Shown here: positions 23,024 to 34,327 of the stretch, one piece after another | How positions within the stretch are numbered: position 1 is the first letter of the stretch | Layout of the letters: the number at the start of each line of letters is the position of its first letter | Source: Aaosphaeria pasadenensis | Lineage: Eukaryota > Ascomycota > Dothideomycetes > Pleosporales | Direction of reading: 5' to 3' | Length of the DNA stretch: 64,000 nt | Assembly: GCA_022813625.1 (NCBI GenBank) | Contig: JAKLMB010000024.1 | Span: 558,001 to 622,000 of the forward strand | The notes under the pieces: model-generated | Databases searched by the model: none | What the model was told of the DNA's origin: nothing | Seen by the model: the letters and a program-made list of their open reading frames with translations, nothing else | Program-made: the position numbers and the translations under genes

Positions 23024-23565
23024 ATGCACTCCATACTGCCTTTTCTCGCTGTCCTTTCTGTGGTCTCCGGTGCCGCCATGAAGCCCCGTGCAGACATGGG
23101 ATACTGGGACTACAAGGCCAGTGTATCGTTCCCGGCCTCCGCCTACACGACATACACCGTCGACGCGACGTACCACAACTCCGAGCTCGAGGGGCCAGTA
23201 GAGATCCACTGCACATACGCGTATGACCCCAAGGACCAGACCGAAACTGCTAAGTGCAGCGAGCCTTCTTTCTCGTATGATCTTGGCGGTGTTTGTAAGT
23301 TACTCTCTTCCGGCTGGTGATCTGGATCCTCCCAGCCGTGTCCGACTCTGGAAGGCGGAGGGGCCCTACATAGCGGGTGAATTCTAACACTGGATCAGCA
23401 ATGTCTCACACGACTACGAACAACAGTCTGAAGCAGACGGTGCCACTCAACGGCGAGCAGGTCACCGTCTTTGGCACATCGGAGCTGAAGTGGGATTTCA
23501 GTGGCGGATCGGGCCGCAGTGGACATACGGAGGGCAAGATCGATGTCACGAGCGCCATTGCTTAG
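23024..23565 (+). CDS. small secreted protein, unknown function
   Basis: 145-residue precursor from two exons (23024-23294, 23399-23565; intron phase 1). Residues 1-17 (MHSILPFLAVLSVVSGA) form a signal peptide. The mature part begins with a possible KPRAD pro-region and has only two cysteines (HCTYAY and AKCSEPSF), which could form one disulfide. It is rich in Tyr, Thr and Ser and is probably all beta (GYWDYKASVSFPASAYTTY, then GHTEGKIDVTSAIA at the end). I do not recognise a named family. Size, secretion and lack of an enzyme motif would fit an effector or wall-associated protein, but this is inference. Confidence 0.75.
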
Positions 23566-24118
23566 ACGTAATTTCCCTTGTAGTGATTGACAGCGACTTA
23601 AGTGAGCGTATTGAGTTTGGAACAGTCCGTGTTGTGGTCAGCTGAGAAAGGGATTAATAGCGTAGTAATCAAATGAATAACTAGATGCAATGATAAATAA
23701 GTTACTTAACGAACCACATCCAAGGAAACTGCACTTGAACAGATTTTGAAGAGATATGCTGGTTTTATTATATATGATCGCATGTATTCAGTTCATTGAA
23801 TGGAGGAAATGTGTTAAAGTGTGAATAGAGGTTTTGGATTCTTTTTTCTTCGCAAAACCCTTGATATTGGTTGTGTACATGAGTTCAATAATCTTTTGTT
23901 TTCATGTGAATTGCTAATTAGAACACGATATGGTTGATTTAGAATCTTCCAAAGTAGCGTTGTCCAAAGTTTAATAGATCCACGTGGCGCTTCAATTCGA
24001 AGCAGCTGGCTGAGTCGTAAGATCGGCCAAAAGACGAAAAGACAAAGTATTGTGTAAGAATCGACAATGACGATGGCAACTTGCGTAAACAAACCTTCCA
24101 ATCACGATCTCCTCAACT
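23566..24118. other. intergenic, AT-rich
   Basis: Space between two convergent stop codons. It contains 3' flank sequence and nothing else recognised. Confidence 0.45.
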
Positions 24119-25748
24119 CTAGGCGGTTTCGTCGTCATCGATCATAATCCCTCCCGACTCTTGATCGCAAGTAGTACTCTCAGTATCCTCTGTGGTTTCC
24201 TCTTTCGTTGAATCCTCTTCCCTGGAATCCTCCTCCGTGTCGCTGATGTCATTGTATGGGCTACCACTGGAACTGCTAGCGGTATCTGAAAACCCGAGCG
24301 TTATATCGCTCACCTCCACAACCGGTTTCGCATCTTCTGGATCTAGGTCCCCTACCGCGATAGCATGTTTTTGAACAAGTGACCCAGCCAGAGTCTCCAA
24401 TGCTATGTAATCGTCAAACCCCATCGTTTCTTCTTCGCTCTCTTTCCAGACGAGCCAATAAAGGCTTGAGGACGCGATAGTCGTGGCCATGTCTGACCGT
24501 TCTTCTAGCGTCATAGCGGCCAACGTCTCCGAAACCAGCATCTGCAACCTCCAGACAGCGAGGTTGTTGCCAAAACTCTCGGCTTTATTGATGTCTTGAT
24601 ACTTGTAATCCCCAGTATCATCGTCCAACTTCAGCAGGAGGATCCTCGATTGCGCAATTGTGAAGTAGTGGTCGTGTTTGAAAGACGTATCCTGCCAGGA
24701 TTCTGAGTACTCCGGGCAAGCGTAGATCGATATTTCGGGGTCATAATGCCTCGAATGGCGCCAGAATGTACCGAATTTGTTCTGTTCTCGATCCCGCTCC
24801 GTGGTCGGGACCGAAAATGTCACGGTCTTCTTCTTTGGTGCAGAGGGAGGAAGCGGCAGGATTTCACTCCATCCGCTGACAACGTCTCCTTCTTCGCCGT
24901 AGGTGACGGCGAGCATGCAGGGAGCTTGCCACCTCTCGATGAATGCTTTCATGGCCGCCTTCGCGCCGTAACCTCCGTCGTCACCTTCCAATTTCGGCGG
25001 CCTCTCGATCGTACCGCTCGATTACGTTAGCGAGCTTGGTCCTGGCCTGTCGAAATTGCCTTGAGGCAGCATAGTACCATTTTGTCTGTGGATCGGTCTC
25101 GCGGTTAGACTTACGCCAGGGTCCGCCACAGTTGACCCAGGTCTGTAGTAGTGCAGTGACCAGCGAGAGATGGGCGTGGGTGATACACAGGGAGCAGTAA
25201 TTGATGACGTCGGGATCGTATATGTGAGTGGTGCCGACGTTCTCAAAGTCGTTGGCAGGGGATGGCGGATCTGCCATCGAGTCGTCGAGCCCTCGCTCGG
25301 GTAGTCGGAAGAAAGAGTGACCACATTTTCTTCCCCGCGATATGATTTTCTCTTCTTCCTTGCTCTCTTCTGGAGATTGTTCGCCGCCGTCGGGCTCCAT
25401 CGAGGCCCGAACGTCCTCCATATCGGAGGAAGATGTGGAGTCAAGAAAGGTTGACGAACCAGATGGCTCTCTTCTGGTGTCTGTGAACCCAGAAGCATGA
25501 TGTGTTTTCCACTCAATAAACTCCATGTATTCACATGCAGCCGGGATCTCGCGCCGCCTATGTGCGGCCACAAACTTGCGGTGATTGAATTCTTCATCAT
25601 CGAGCCAGTCCTGGTAGAGAACAGCATCCTCTGGGTCCAGGAGGATGTTGAGGGGAGTTGGCTTGGTTGAGGGAGATGGTGAAGGAGATTGGGAATGAGA
25701 GAGAGAGGGCGAGGAAGACGGCGAAGGGTTGGCAAAATTGGGAGACAT
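24119..25748 (-). CDS. Cys/His family protein A (unknown function, frame break)
   Basis: Member of an unnamed family with two more copies in this window (26.4 and 36.9 kb). From ATG 25748: a Ser/Pro-rich start, a DAVLYQDW...EYMEFIEWK block (about 44-81), then C142-G-H144 and C185-x2-C188 followed by HAHLSLVTALLQTWVNCGGP, suggesting one zinc site. The second half carries VTFSVPTTERD and FWRHSRHYDPEIS, the family's C-terminal motif, and an acidic tail. The first frame stops at 24981; the second half is in the +1 frame, open from about 25025. A 52-bp GT-AG intron (donor gtgacg, acceptor gagag) could join the halves but would remove AKAAMKAFIERW, which resembles the sister proteins. Otherwise there is a one-base frameshift. 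Probably nuclear or cytosolic, since there is no signal peptide. Confidence 0.65.
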
Positions 25749-25800
25749 GATTAAACACTTGCTGTCTTTGTCGGCTTCAAATGGGTCGCGGTGGAGTGTT

Positions 25801-25915
25801 GGTGGTTGGAGAAAAGAGGGATGGTGGGAGATGGACGGGAGAAGTAGTGGCAGGAGAGGAGAGAGGGGAGTAAGAGTAAAGGTGAGAGAGGAGCTCGCAG
25901 GAGAAGTTGGAAATA
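25801..25915 (-). promoter_or_regulatory. pyrimidine-rich promoter tract of protein A gene
   Basis: On the coding strand this stretch is almost all C and T and lies 50-170 bp upstream of the ATG at 25748. CT-rich tracts just before transcription starts are common in filamentous fungi. Confidence 0.45.
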
Positions 25916-26391
25916 AAGGTGAGATGAGATGGGCATGTCAAGGTACTCACCGGCGCACCCAATGCACTGAGGACTCAGGTAAAGGACCTTAAGGTGAACA
26001 GGGGAGCGAACACGATGGCTGGATCTCTGAGTTTCTTGGTTGATCCAAATGCAAACATGTGCTATGAAGATGTTTGGTCGTCCTATGAGAAGTGAAACTT
26101 CACGAATGTTCATGAGCACAAGGTGTATAAGAAAGCATTTGGAGACAGGGAGCTGCAAGTCGAGCATCAAGATACGTGTGGGGCATGGACCTTCAGGGTT
26201 GACTATAATTTCCAATCTGCCGCAGCAACGAACATATGGTATGGACATGTGGTGAACTATATGAGAGGAGGGTTGGACGATTTAGTCAAAGGAGAATGGA
26301 GACCCCGAAGAATGGAATGGTAGCATCACGATCGTTCAGCGTTGTTCAATGCAAGAGATGACATGAAAAGTTTCAACTTTTTTTCATTGAT
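25916..26391. other. intergenic with a possible broken small reading frame
   Basis: Between the two tandem Cys/His family genes. On the plus strand a frame from ATG 26015 to 26323 is open except for one TGA near 26093. It shows no family motif and I do not call it a gene. Confidence 0.3.
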
Positions 26392-27519
26392 TCATTCGAA
26401 AATAATGTAGCTAGCCTCGTCATCGATGGCCGCATCGAAAGTGATACCGCACCAATCCCCTTCTTCAGTACATGTGCTGTAGCCATCGTCGGATGTGCAT
26501 TCGCTCATTCCGTCACTGAAATCTTCGTCTTCCTCTTCTTCGTCGCTGAAGGCGTGTTCAGGGGAGATTTCGATGTTGCTGCCCTCTCCGTCTTCTTCTT
26601 CATAGTCGTCTTCCGCGACTTCATCATCCTCGTCATGATCGTTGGTGGGTATCTTAGGTTCGTAACGCGGACTGTCCTTGCGGAAGTACGCTTGGGGTCG
26701 GCCTTCGCCGAAATGGGTATCTTGTGTGAAGTCCACAGTCCTCTCTCGCCCGCTGTCTTTCCTTTTCAGTGTTGTCATCTCGGGCTCAATCTCTGGCTCA
26801 CTGGGCCTGGAGGAACTATTCTCGTCGCTGGTGGCATTATCCACTGTCTGCCAATATATCATGAGCGCTTCGTGTGCAGAGTGACGGTCCTTCATGTCGC
26901 TGTCCACGTCAGCAACTTGCCATGATTCTTCTTGCATGGCCCATGTTTGTATTGTATATACCGTCCGGACCAGATCGAGTTTGCCGCAGTACCAGGCTTC
27001 ATATGTCTGTTGTTGAATGCCGCGAGGATCTTTTGATTTTTTGTGGCATACGGGTCCTCCGGCTGACGCGAGTTTATCCGTCAAAAGGCCAAAATATTGA
27101 AGGTGAGCCTTGATGATGCATGTCGGACATTGCGCTTGCTCTTTGGTTGGAATGGCAGGGTGGAGCGCGTGTCCACACACGGTGGCGATATTGTCGACTT
27201 CGCACTCGGAAAGTGGTGGTGACAGCGGGGCCGTGTTGTTGTGGGACGTGGTCGCCGTGGGAGGGCTCATGTGGGCCGCCAGTTCATCTCCCCAGCGGAA
27301 AGGATCGGGCATCATCATGTCCATGCGCTCCTGTTGCTCGCGCCATGTCTTGAATCTGGTGTACTCCAGTGCGGACGGTAGGTGGCCGATCGAATCGGTG
27401 TCGAAATATGACTGCGACTGGAGCTGCCATCGGCGGTAGTGCTTCAGTTCTTTCGGGGTGAAGATGATGCTTGCGGGAAGCTCGGCGCGTCGTCGCGCGG
27501 CTGGATCGAGGTGGGACAT
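26392..27519 (-). CDS. Cys/His family protein B (unknown function)
   Basis: 375 residues in one exon. The ATG at 27519 (MSHLDPAARR) is chosen because the open frame upstream has no ATG and because copy C also starts with MS a short way before the same block; an upstream exon cannot be excluded. Order of parts: IIFTPKELKHYRRWQ and SALEYTRFKTW (about 18-60), C115-G-H117, C131-x2-C134 with IIKAHLQYFGLL and AGGP, an EALMIYWQ helix, then TVDFTQDTHFGEGRP and YFRKDSPRYEPKIP, and a long acidic C-terminus (EEEDGEGSN, DEEEEDEDF). It is in tandem with copy A, 643 bp apart, same strand. The single CxH..CxxC site suggests a small zinc-binding module. The function is unknown. Confidence 0.75.
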   Translation of the reverse strand: MSHLDPAARRRAELPASIIFTPKELKHYRRWQLQSQSYFDTDSIGHLPSALEYTRFKTWREQQERMDMMMPDPFRWGDELAAHMSPPTATTSHNNTAPLSPPLSECEVDNIATVCGHALHPAIPTKEQAQCPTCIIKAHLQYFGLLTDKLASAGGPVCHKKSKDPRGIQQQTYEAWYCGKLDLVRTVYTIQTWAMQEESWQVADVDSDMKDRHSAHEALMIYWQTVDNATSDENSSSRPSEPEIEPEMTTLKRKDSGRERTVDFTQDTHFGEGRPQAYFRKDSPRYEPKIPTNDHDEDDEVAEDDYEEEDGEGSNIEISPEHAFSDEEEEDEDFSDGMSECTSDDGYSTCTEEGDWCGITFDAAIDDEASYIIFE

Positions 27520-30500
27520 ATGTTGGATAGTGGGAGAGTCGGCGGTATTCGCGCGCGATGGTTGATCTTTAGAGGAACGGTCGACGACAGGAGAGTGTAA
27601 TTTTTGTTGTGCGAAGAGGCCTTTGACTGCTTCACAGGTGGTAGGGAGAGACGCCAGCGCAGCGTCCAGCGACAAAGTTCAAGTTCGAGTTGTTCTGGCA
27701 AAGGAAAATGCGAGGGCAAATGCCGTATTTCAGAACATCCATATTCGGTTTGTGGGTTTGTGTAAAATAGCGGTAATAGGAAGGTTGATTGTATTGTGTT
27801 GACAGGTGTGAAAGGCGTTGTTGGTGAAGAGTGAAACGGAGACTGGGGAGTGAACAATGGTAATAAGCCACGCAGGGAGAGGGAGGGAGTCAGATATTGT
27901 GCGCCCGCGTGCCTTGTTTGTGACGTCACGTGTACAATGGACAATGCTGACGAATGATTCCAGCGGCTGAGTCCGTACAAGTCCAAGCAAGCTGATCAGG
28001 ACAATAAGGCAGGCTGTGCAGATTTCCTTTCCTTCGGTGGCGTGGCGTGGTATCGTATTATGTGGTGAAGGTTATGCGGAGGTGCGGAGGCCGGTAGAGT
28101 GTTAGATGAGTGTGTGCGATTGATGATTCACAATTTGAATGGTGGGAGGGGTCGGGCCTGACACGGAACCTGCCTGATTGAGGTCCGGCGGCGGGAAACG
28201 GTGGTTCGTGTCAAAGGAAACTGGTATCTACCTACGGAGTAGAAGATACCGGGCGACGATGGTGATGAAGATGATGAGGGACTGGATTGATTTAAGGGTT
28301 GTTGAAGTTATGAATTGAATAATGGATGGTGGGGAGAGGGGGGGATTATCGTGTGGAGAAAAGTGAATAATGACTAGCAGGTGACTAGCAGTTCGGTGAC
28401 AAGAACAATAGAGTTAGGGGAATTTAGAGGAATAATACTGGGCGAGGCAATGATACTTATTAGTCACTGTGCCGACGACCAGCGGAACAATAGTAAGACC
28501 GGTATCATTACACAGGAAAAGGACAGAGAGTACGCATTTCTGAACAAACGAGTATTATCTCCGCATTCATCAAAGCCGACAGGTAATCAATCTATAATTA
28601 AAGTTAAATCTCCGTCGAATATCCCTTTTGCCGTCTTTCACATAATTACGAGCACAGTACAGTATACCCTCCTCGAAATATGGGTAGTAGTATCCCGTCA
28701 GATACTGTCTGGCTTCGTTTCTCCGACTTGCGGAGTACATGATACTTCTGGGCATGTAACGACCAAACTGAATGATGCCCATGCCAGAAGTGGACTAGAC
28801 TGTCGGGCATTAAAGTCCACACCTGCATCACCAGCTTTCCCCACTCGCTCAACCGTAAACCGGTCAGTGACGGAATGCTCTACTATACTCCGTACTCAAT
28901 TTCATCTTCGAATATTAATCATTTTACTCGTACGAGGTAGGAATCTTCAGGTCAAGCCACAACCTAGGACATCGACCCTCATCACGAGATGCGACTGCTC
29001 TGTACCAACCATCGCCACATCATCCATGTCCATTCTAATGACTACTCTCCAGAATCATCCAATATGCTTCAAGGTCTTCGTAACCCTTTCTTTCTTTATG
29101 TCTGTCACGCGTTATATCAAGATCAACACACAATGCACGCTGTAGTTTGTCTGTGTCTCGAGTCAAAGTTCAAAGGGAGCATGCAATTTTCTGCCATCAC
29201 GATACGAGTAGTGATAATGGTCATTTACTAAAGGAAGAGTTGGCCGCACAAATCGCACCTTGCCGTTCATCCTGTAAAGGTATTACATGTTTATCACTCC
29301 ACGCTCTTGACACTCTGATTACCTTCTCGAAAGCATGTACAGCCTCTGTCGTTTTGCACTCAACATATCTCGAGGGTAGAAGGTACCAGGACGAACTATA
29401 TACAACATCGACCAGAGAGACTCGATTGTTTGGCAACATATTTCTCCAGGACTTCGAAACAAAAACATTGGGTTGGAATGAAGCAAAGAAAATTACTACT
29501 ACGCTCCAGACTCCAGTCCTAGGATCGATCGATCGCCCCAACAAGCGGTGGCGTTCTTTGTGGCCGCATTTGACTTGCAATCTGAATTCGTCTGTGGGTC
29601 AGTTGTTCAACTAGTATTCTGTGGTGAATCGACTGCAGTGCTGTTGTTTCCAAGTAATCAAGCTGGACCATATCTTATTGGCCCTGGGTCATTTTCCAGT
29701 GCGTACATATCCCACTGGGCCTGGCACAATTCAGGACACAACGTCGTAGTACCCATGAATCTATCAAGCATAGTCGGTGAAGGGCCAGCCTGTCCCTGTG
29801 TACACATCTTTCTCCTTCGGGGGCAGAAGAGGTTGTGCATTTCCGTCACATAGGAATTACGTCGACCATTGGCTGATTCCATCATCAAGCACTTACTCTC
29901 GCACGCGGGCACTTCCATCGACCACAGTACGGGTGCTGCCGTACAACAGCCGCAGCAGGGTCTGTCTACTTTGCCTACCCGCACATTTGCCATGCAGTAG
30001 CTGTGGCCCTGCATCAGTACAAGTAGTGCCGGCGGCGGGCGCATTATGAGAAACGCTTGCCTATCTCATCATAACGGCGGCAGCCAATCCTAAAACAGTC
30101 GCGCCATATCTTGGTTCAAAATTTTACTATGGTGTATGACGTTGAGGAAAAGATAGAGGTCTTCAACTTCGAAGACATGAGGCGTTTGAACGGAGATCTC
30201 GAGGCTCAATTTCAGGCTGCCAGGCGGTCGTCAGAGATCGCATGCTCAATTGATGCATTAGTGATCACAGATTTCACTTGCAATCTTCCCTACAAAATTT
30301 GAAGATTGGGAGAAACCCTTAAGGTTCGAATCACATTCGCCGACCGGCGCCCGAGGTGTGGAGCCTCCCCTCGTGGGTTGTTTCTCTAGCATGCACCTTG
30401 TTTGGTGTTGTATGGTTGGTTGTTGTCTTACAATCATCATTGTCATTTTCTCTTCGTTTCTGTCGCAAATCGTAGCTGACAAATTAGCCACCACGACTAA

Positions 30501-30685
30501 TCTTTTTCCAGCCAACAATCCTTACAATAATCCTTGCATGGCGTCATCTTCGCCCTGTTTTGGATCTTCGGCGACATTTTCGCTATTCTAAACATGCGAT
30601 AACTAATGTCAATTCGCAAATGTCGAATTTTGTCGACACTTGTTCCTATTTCTAATAGTCCGTTCTTATCGCCGTCCATGTTACA
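27520..30685. other. 3.2 kb stretch without a supportable gene
   Basis: This holds the promoter side of protein B and the upstream region of the old yellow enzyme gene. Several open frames of 70-250 codons exist on both strands (28381-29145 plus; 29658-30044 minus, which does begin with ATG and is Cys-rich), but none shows a known motif or a matching spliced partner. The part near 28240-28340 is rich in GATGRTG-like purine runs. I see no transposase, terminal repeat or tRNA. Confidence 0.4.
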
Positions 30686-30691
30686 TATAAA
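30686..30691 (+). promoter_or_regulatory. TATA-box candidate of the old yellow enzyme gene
   Basis: TATAAA within a CATATAAAGC context, 132 bp before the ATG at 30818. Confidence 0.4.
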
Positions 30692-30817
30692 GCGTCCTGC
30701 CCTCAGTAATTTCAGACCGCTATTTCTCATCCAATACCAACTTCAACGCAGCTTGAAGCTCGACTCAAACAGGCTTTCAACAAAATCTCTGAAGGCCTCC
30801 ACGCAACTTACATAACA

Positions 30818-31918
30818 ATGGCATCCTCAAAACTTTTCCAGCCGCTCAAGGTCGGCAACATCACCCTCAAGAACCGTGTTGCCATGGCCCCTTTGACCCG
30901 TTTTCGCGCCGATGAAAACCACGTACCCCTCCCTTTCGTTGCGGATTACTATGCTCAACGAGCATCCGTCCCTGGAACTCTTCTCGTAACCGAGGCCACC
31001 TTCATCTCTCCTCAGGCTGGAGGTTACGGAGCGGTTCCCGCCATCCACAGCCAGGCTCAGATCGATGGCTGGAAGAAGGTCACTGAAGCTGTCCACGCCA
31101 AAGGCTCTTATATCTACCTCCAGCTCTGGGCGCTAGGTCGTGTTGCCGATCCTAAAACCGCCGAAAAGGAAGGTATCACTATCCGCAGTTCCAGCGCAGT
31201 AGCTCTGGAGGGGCACGCTACTCCCAAAGAGTTGACCATCGATGAGATCAAGTCTTTCGTCCAGGAGTACGCCCAGGCCGCTAAGAATGCCATCGTAGCA
31301 GGCTTTGATGGCGTTGAGATTCATGGCGCGAATGGTTACCTGATTGACCAGTTCAACCAAGACACTGTCAACCAGCGCACTGATGCATATGGAGGCAGCG
31401 TCGAGAATCGCTCCAGGTTCGCTATCGAGGTCACCGAAGCCGTCGTCAACGCCGTTGGCGCTGACCGAACCGGTATCCGTCTTTCCCCATTCTCGACGTT
31501 CCAGGGCATGAAGATGAAGGATCCTATCTCACAATTCTCCGACATTGTCTCTAAACTCGACAAATTTGGCCTCGCATACGTCCATCTTGTTGAGTCGCGT
31601 GTTAGTGGCAACGCTGATGTTGAGTCCACCGAGCGTATCAGTCCCTTGGTTGACCTGTTCAGAGGTCCCGTTCTAGTCGCTGGTGGTTTCAAGCCTGACT
31701 CTGCTAAGGCTCTCGTGGACAAGGAGTACCCCAACCACGACGTCGTTGTCGTTTTCGGTCGTTACTTCATTTCTACGCCCGACTTGGTCTTCCGCCTGAA
31801 GGAGGGTATTGAGCTCAATCCGTACGATCGCAACACTTTCTATAATGCCGGAGAGGAGAGAGGCTACACTGATTACCCCTTTAGCAAGGAGTTTTCCGCT
31901 GCTAGCTCTAACCTGTAG
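30818..31918 (+). CDS. old yellow enzyme (FMN ene-reductase)
   Basis: 366-residue FMN-dependent NAD(P)H oxidoreductase of the OYE family, without introns, probably cytosolic. It reduces activated C=C bonds of enals, enones and oxylipin-type compounds. Visible features: KVGNITLKNRVAMAPLTRFR at the start (FMN-contacting APLTR), QLWALGRVAD, and the active-site block HGANGYLIDQF with His169 and Asn172 as substrate ligands and Tyr174 as the proton donor. NQRTDAYGGSVENRSRF and VVVFGRYFISTPDLV near the end bind the FMN phosphate. The length is usual for the family. In fungi some members work in secondary metabolism (for example ergot alkaloids), but no such genes adjoin this one, so a detoxification role is equally likely. 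Confidence 0.93.
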   Translation: MASSKLFQPLKVGNITLKNRVAMAPLTRFRADENHVPLPFVADYYAQRASVPGTLLVTEATFISPQAGGYGAVPAIHSQAQIDGWKKVTEAVHAKGSYIYLQLWALGRVADPKTAEKEGITIRSSSAVALEGHATPKELTIDEIKSFVQEYAQAAKNAIVAGFDGVEIHGANGYLIDQFNQDTVNQRTDAYGGSVENRSRFAIEVTEAVVNAVGADRTGIRLSPFSTFQGMKMKDPISQFSDIVSKLDKFGLAYVHLVESRVSGNADVESTERISPLVDLFRGPVLVAGGFKPDSAKALVDKEYPNHDVVVVFGRYFISTPDLVFRLKEGIELNPYDRNTFYNAGEERGYTDYPFSKEFSAASSNL

Positions 31919-32128
31919 ATGACGGTTCCTGTTTCCATCGATACATAGCGCGGCGTTGGGACTCATAGATATTTTTGAGATGGAATGCATTGAAACTATC
32001 TCGTAGAGCAGATATAGTATAGCATGATCATTGAATTAGCATGATGACATGGAACTTATTCATCTTCACAACACCTCTTTGTTCGACTCCGTGAGCATGA
32101 TGTAATTCTTAAACCCATGTGCTAAGCA

Positions 32129-33835
32129 TTAATTTTGTGCTATACCCCGGTATTGTCTCCAGAATTGGCATCTGTCATCGATGACCAAGTCTAAATCTCC
32201 AGGCACGCCAATTTCTGTCTGGTTAGCCAACACTGTTGGCCTCTTTTCCGCCGAATGATACTCATCCCAGTGCGGTTTTGAGACATTGCTCCAACTCCGA
32301 ATGTTAGGATCAACATGTACCGCAAACGAGCCAACCCAGTCTTTCATGATTGCTGCCAACGTGGCATTGTATTTCGGTCCTATCATATCGGGTAGATCGT
32401 AAAGAAAAAAGGCTGTCGCAGCATGGGTTTGTGTTCCGGCATTGAAGACAAGTTTCCATGCATTTGCATGCACTTCCGCTAGTAGGCGTGTTGGGCAATG
32501 GATGGTCATGTCCCTATTGAAAATGAATGATCAGAAAGTGTGGTTGCCACATTAACAGGACACAACTTACCCAAACCAAGTGGCCCTCCTTGAGAGTGTA
32601 GAATTGAATGCTTCTCGTGGGTAGACCTCATCGAGCCTCTTTCTAAACTCAGCCGTCGCATACGGAAACACAATTCTCAGGTCCTTCTCTTCGTCTTCCT
32701 TCGTCTCGAGCGACATGTTAGTGAATGACCAGCCCTCGTACATATCCCTATCGATGAGTAACGGCCTGTCGATGAATCTTTTGCCCTCAAACTCTTCACT
32801 CGGTAGCCCCTTCATGATATGCCCGTCGACGTACGGGCCGAACCAGAAACTTCCGTACGGATACTCTCCAGTCTCGTAACCGACACCATATATCTCTCGA
32901 GTCGAGTTCGCCAACTTCTTCTCATCAACTCCCCTCAAACAATCCAAATCCTTACATCCCGCCGCCCTCAACAAATACCCATACTGCCTCTCCAATTGCT
33001 CGTCTCGCAGAAATTGCTGCCACCAAGGATACTCAACCACCGACCCTCTAAACAACCTCCCTCCTTCCCTAACCTCTCCACCCCCACCTTCATAAACCAT
33101 CTGTGCCGTCAGACTTCCACCCCCAGCACTACTGCCCCAAATGACAATCTTGTCCGGATCGCCGCCGAACCTCGCAATGTTTTCGCACACCCACTCCAAC
33201 GCCACTCGCTGGTCCCTTAACCCCAGGTTCGTCTCTCCTCCTTCACTTACGAACTTTCGAGATCCGAGAAATCCGTAGGCGCCCAAACGGTACTGCAGAC
33301 TTACGCCTATGAAGCTTCCCGCCGTGTGTTTGAATAATGGAGACGGCAGCGTAAAAAGCGCGGAGCCGGTGGTGTAGCCCCCGCCATGGATTGTCACGAC
33401 GACGGGCAATAACTCAGACGATGGAGGTGATGAGGGGACAATGACGTTGAGTGTGAGACAGTCCTCAGACGATGAGCCGTCATTTGGTGGGGATAGCTCT
33501 AGAGGGTACCAGCCCGGGTTGCCTTGGATGCATGTTGCGGCGGGTATTGTTGCGTTTATGACTGTGGCATTTTGAGAATTTGCGATGGCATGGTTTGGGG
33601 GGTTATGTGGGTTTGATCGGGCGATTGGGATAGCGGATTTCCACCGTAGGGTGCCTGTTGGAGGATGCGCATAGGGCAGGCCGTAGTATGTTGTTTGCTT
33701 GAGGGTTGAGTTGTGCAGGCCTCGGTAGCGCGCGTATCCGAGATCGACTATAGAATCTGGGGTTGTGTTCTGCGATTGAATGGATTGGAGTAGAAGGGAC
33801 AAGATGACCAAAACATATCGTCCTTTGGCTAGCAT
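32129..33835 (-). CDS. secreted type-B carboxylesterase/lipase
   Basis: Alpha/beta-hydrolase of the carboxylesterase type-B family, 549 residues from two exons (32571-33835, 32129-32513; 57-bp intron, phase 2). ATG 33835 gives a signal peptide (MLAKGRYVLVILSLLLQSIQS); frames further upstream lack a sensible start. Family marks: YYGLPYAHPPTGTLRW, SEDCLTLNV, VVVTIHGGGYTTGS (oxyanion hole), NLGLRDQRVALEWVCENI, and the nucleophile elbow GSSAGGGS near residue 235. The acid and histidine of the triad should lie in the C-terminal third; the THAATAFF segment is a candidate for the latter. It is probably N-glycosylated (several NST/NAT sites). A TATATAT element lies about 50 bp upstream (33885-33891). 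The ester substrate is unknown. Confidence 0.9.
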
Positions 33836-34327
33836 AGCGAATGTGAGATCGATTACTTTATGCTGGTGTGCGGGCATGGGTAAGATATATACAACAGGAA
33901 GAAAAAAACCGATGATACGGTTCGAACAAATGCATACGATTGGTTTGCAACTCGCGGCGAAGTTTGAAATAATAAGCAAAGGGCATACATTTGGGCTGGG
34001 GGAAGTGGGACTTGCTGCGGGAACATAAATCCCTCGTATAATGATGGCGGATATTGACTGGGGTGTGAGATCGCTTGCCGCTTACACTGACAAAATATCG
34101 AAGAAGAGACGGATTCTTAAGTGAAAGGGACACTAATAGCTGTGGGCTTTGTGCTCTTCTAAAATTCCTCCTACTGCTTGCCAATAAAGACATAGCAAAA
34201 AAGCGAAGTCGATTCTACCTGTAGTTCTATGAATTCTTCTGTATTATTGTCTATGTAAATTCTAAATGAAAAGAAAAGCAATAAGGAATTAGAAGTTGCC
34301 ATCTGGTTAGAGTTACCAGAGTCATTT
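33836..34327. other. intergenic, AT-rich
   Basis: Promoter of the carboxylesterase (TATA-like motif at 33885-33891, minus strand) and 3' flank of the permease. No gene was seen. Confidence 0.45.

Noticed and set aside
25022..25735. 237-codon minus-strand frame overlapping family protein A
   Set aside because: The family motifs (CGH, CSLC, GGP) are in the other frame; this one is a Ser/Pro/Arg-rich shadow.
27520..27675. In-frame upstream extension of family protein B
   Set aside because: Open, but without an ATG. The start at 27519 agrees with the start of copy C. An upstream exon remains possible.
28381..29145. 254-codon plus-strand open frame
   Set aside because: It does not start with ATG, shows no domain, and has no convincing splice partners or codon bias.
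29658..30044. 128-codon Cys-rich minus-strand frame with ATG
   Set aside because: No signal peptide and no recognised family, and an equally open frame lies on the other strand; kept only as a candidate in the empty stretch.
30310..30350. tRNA T-arm-like word ggttcgaatc
   Set aside because: No matching stems or cloverleaf could be folded around it.
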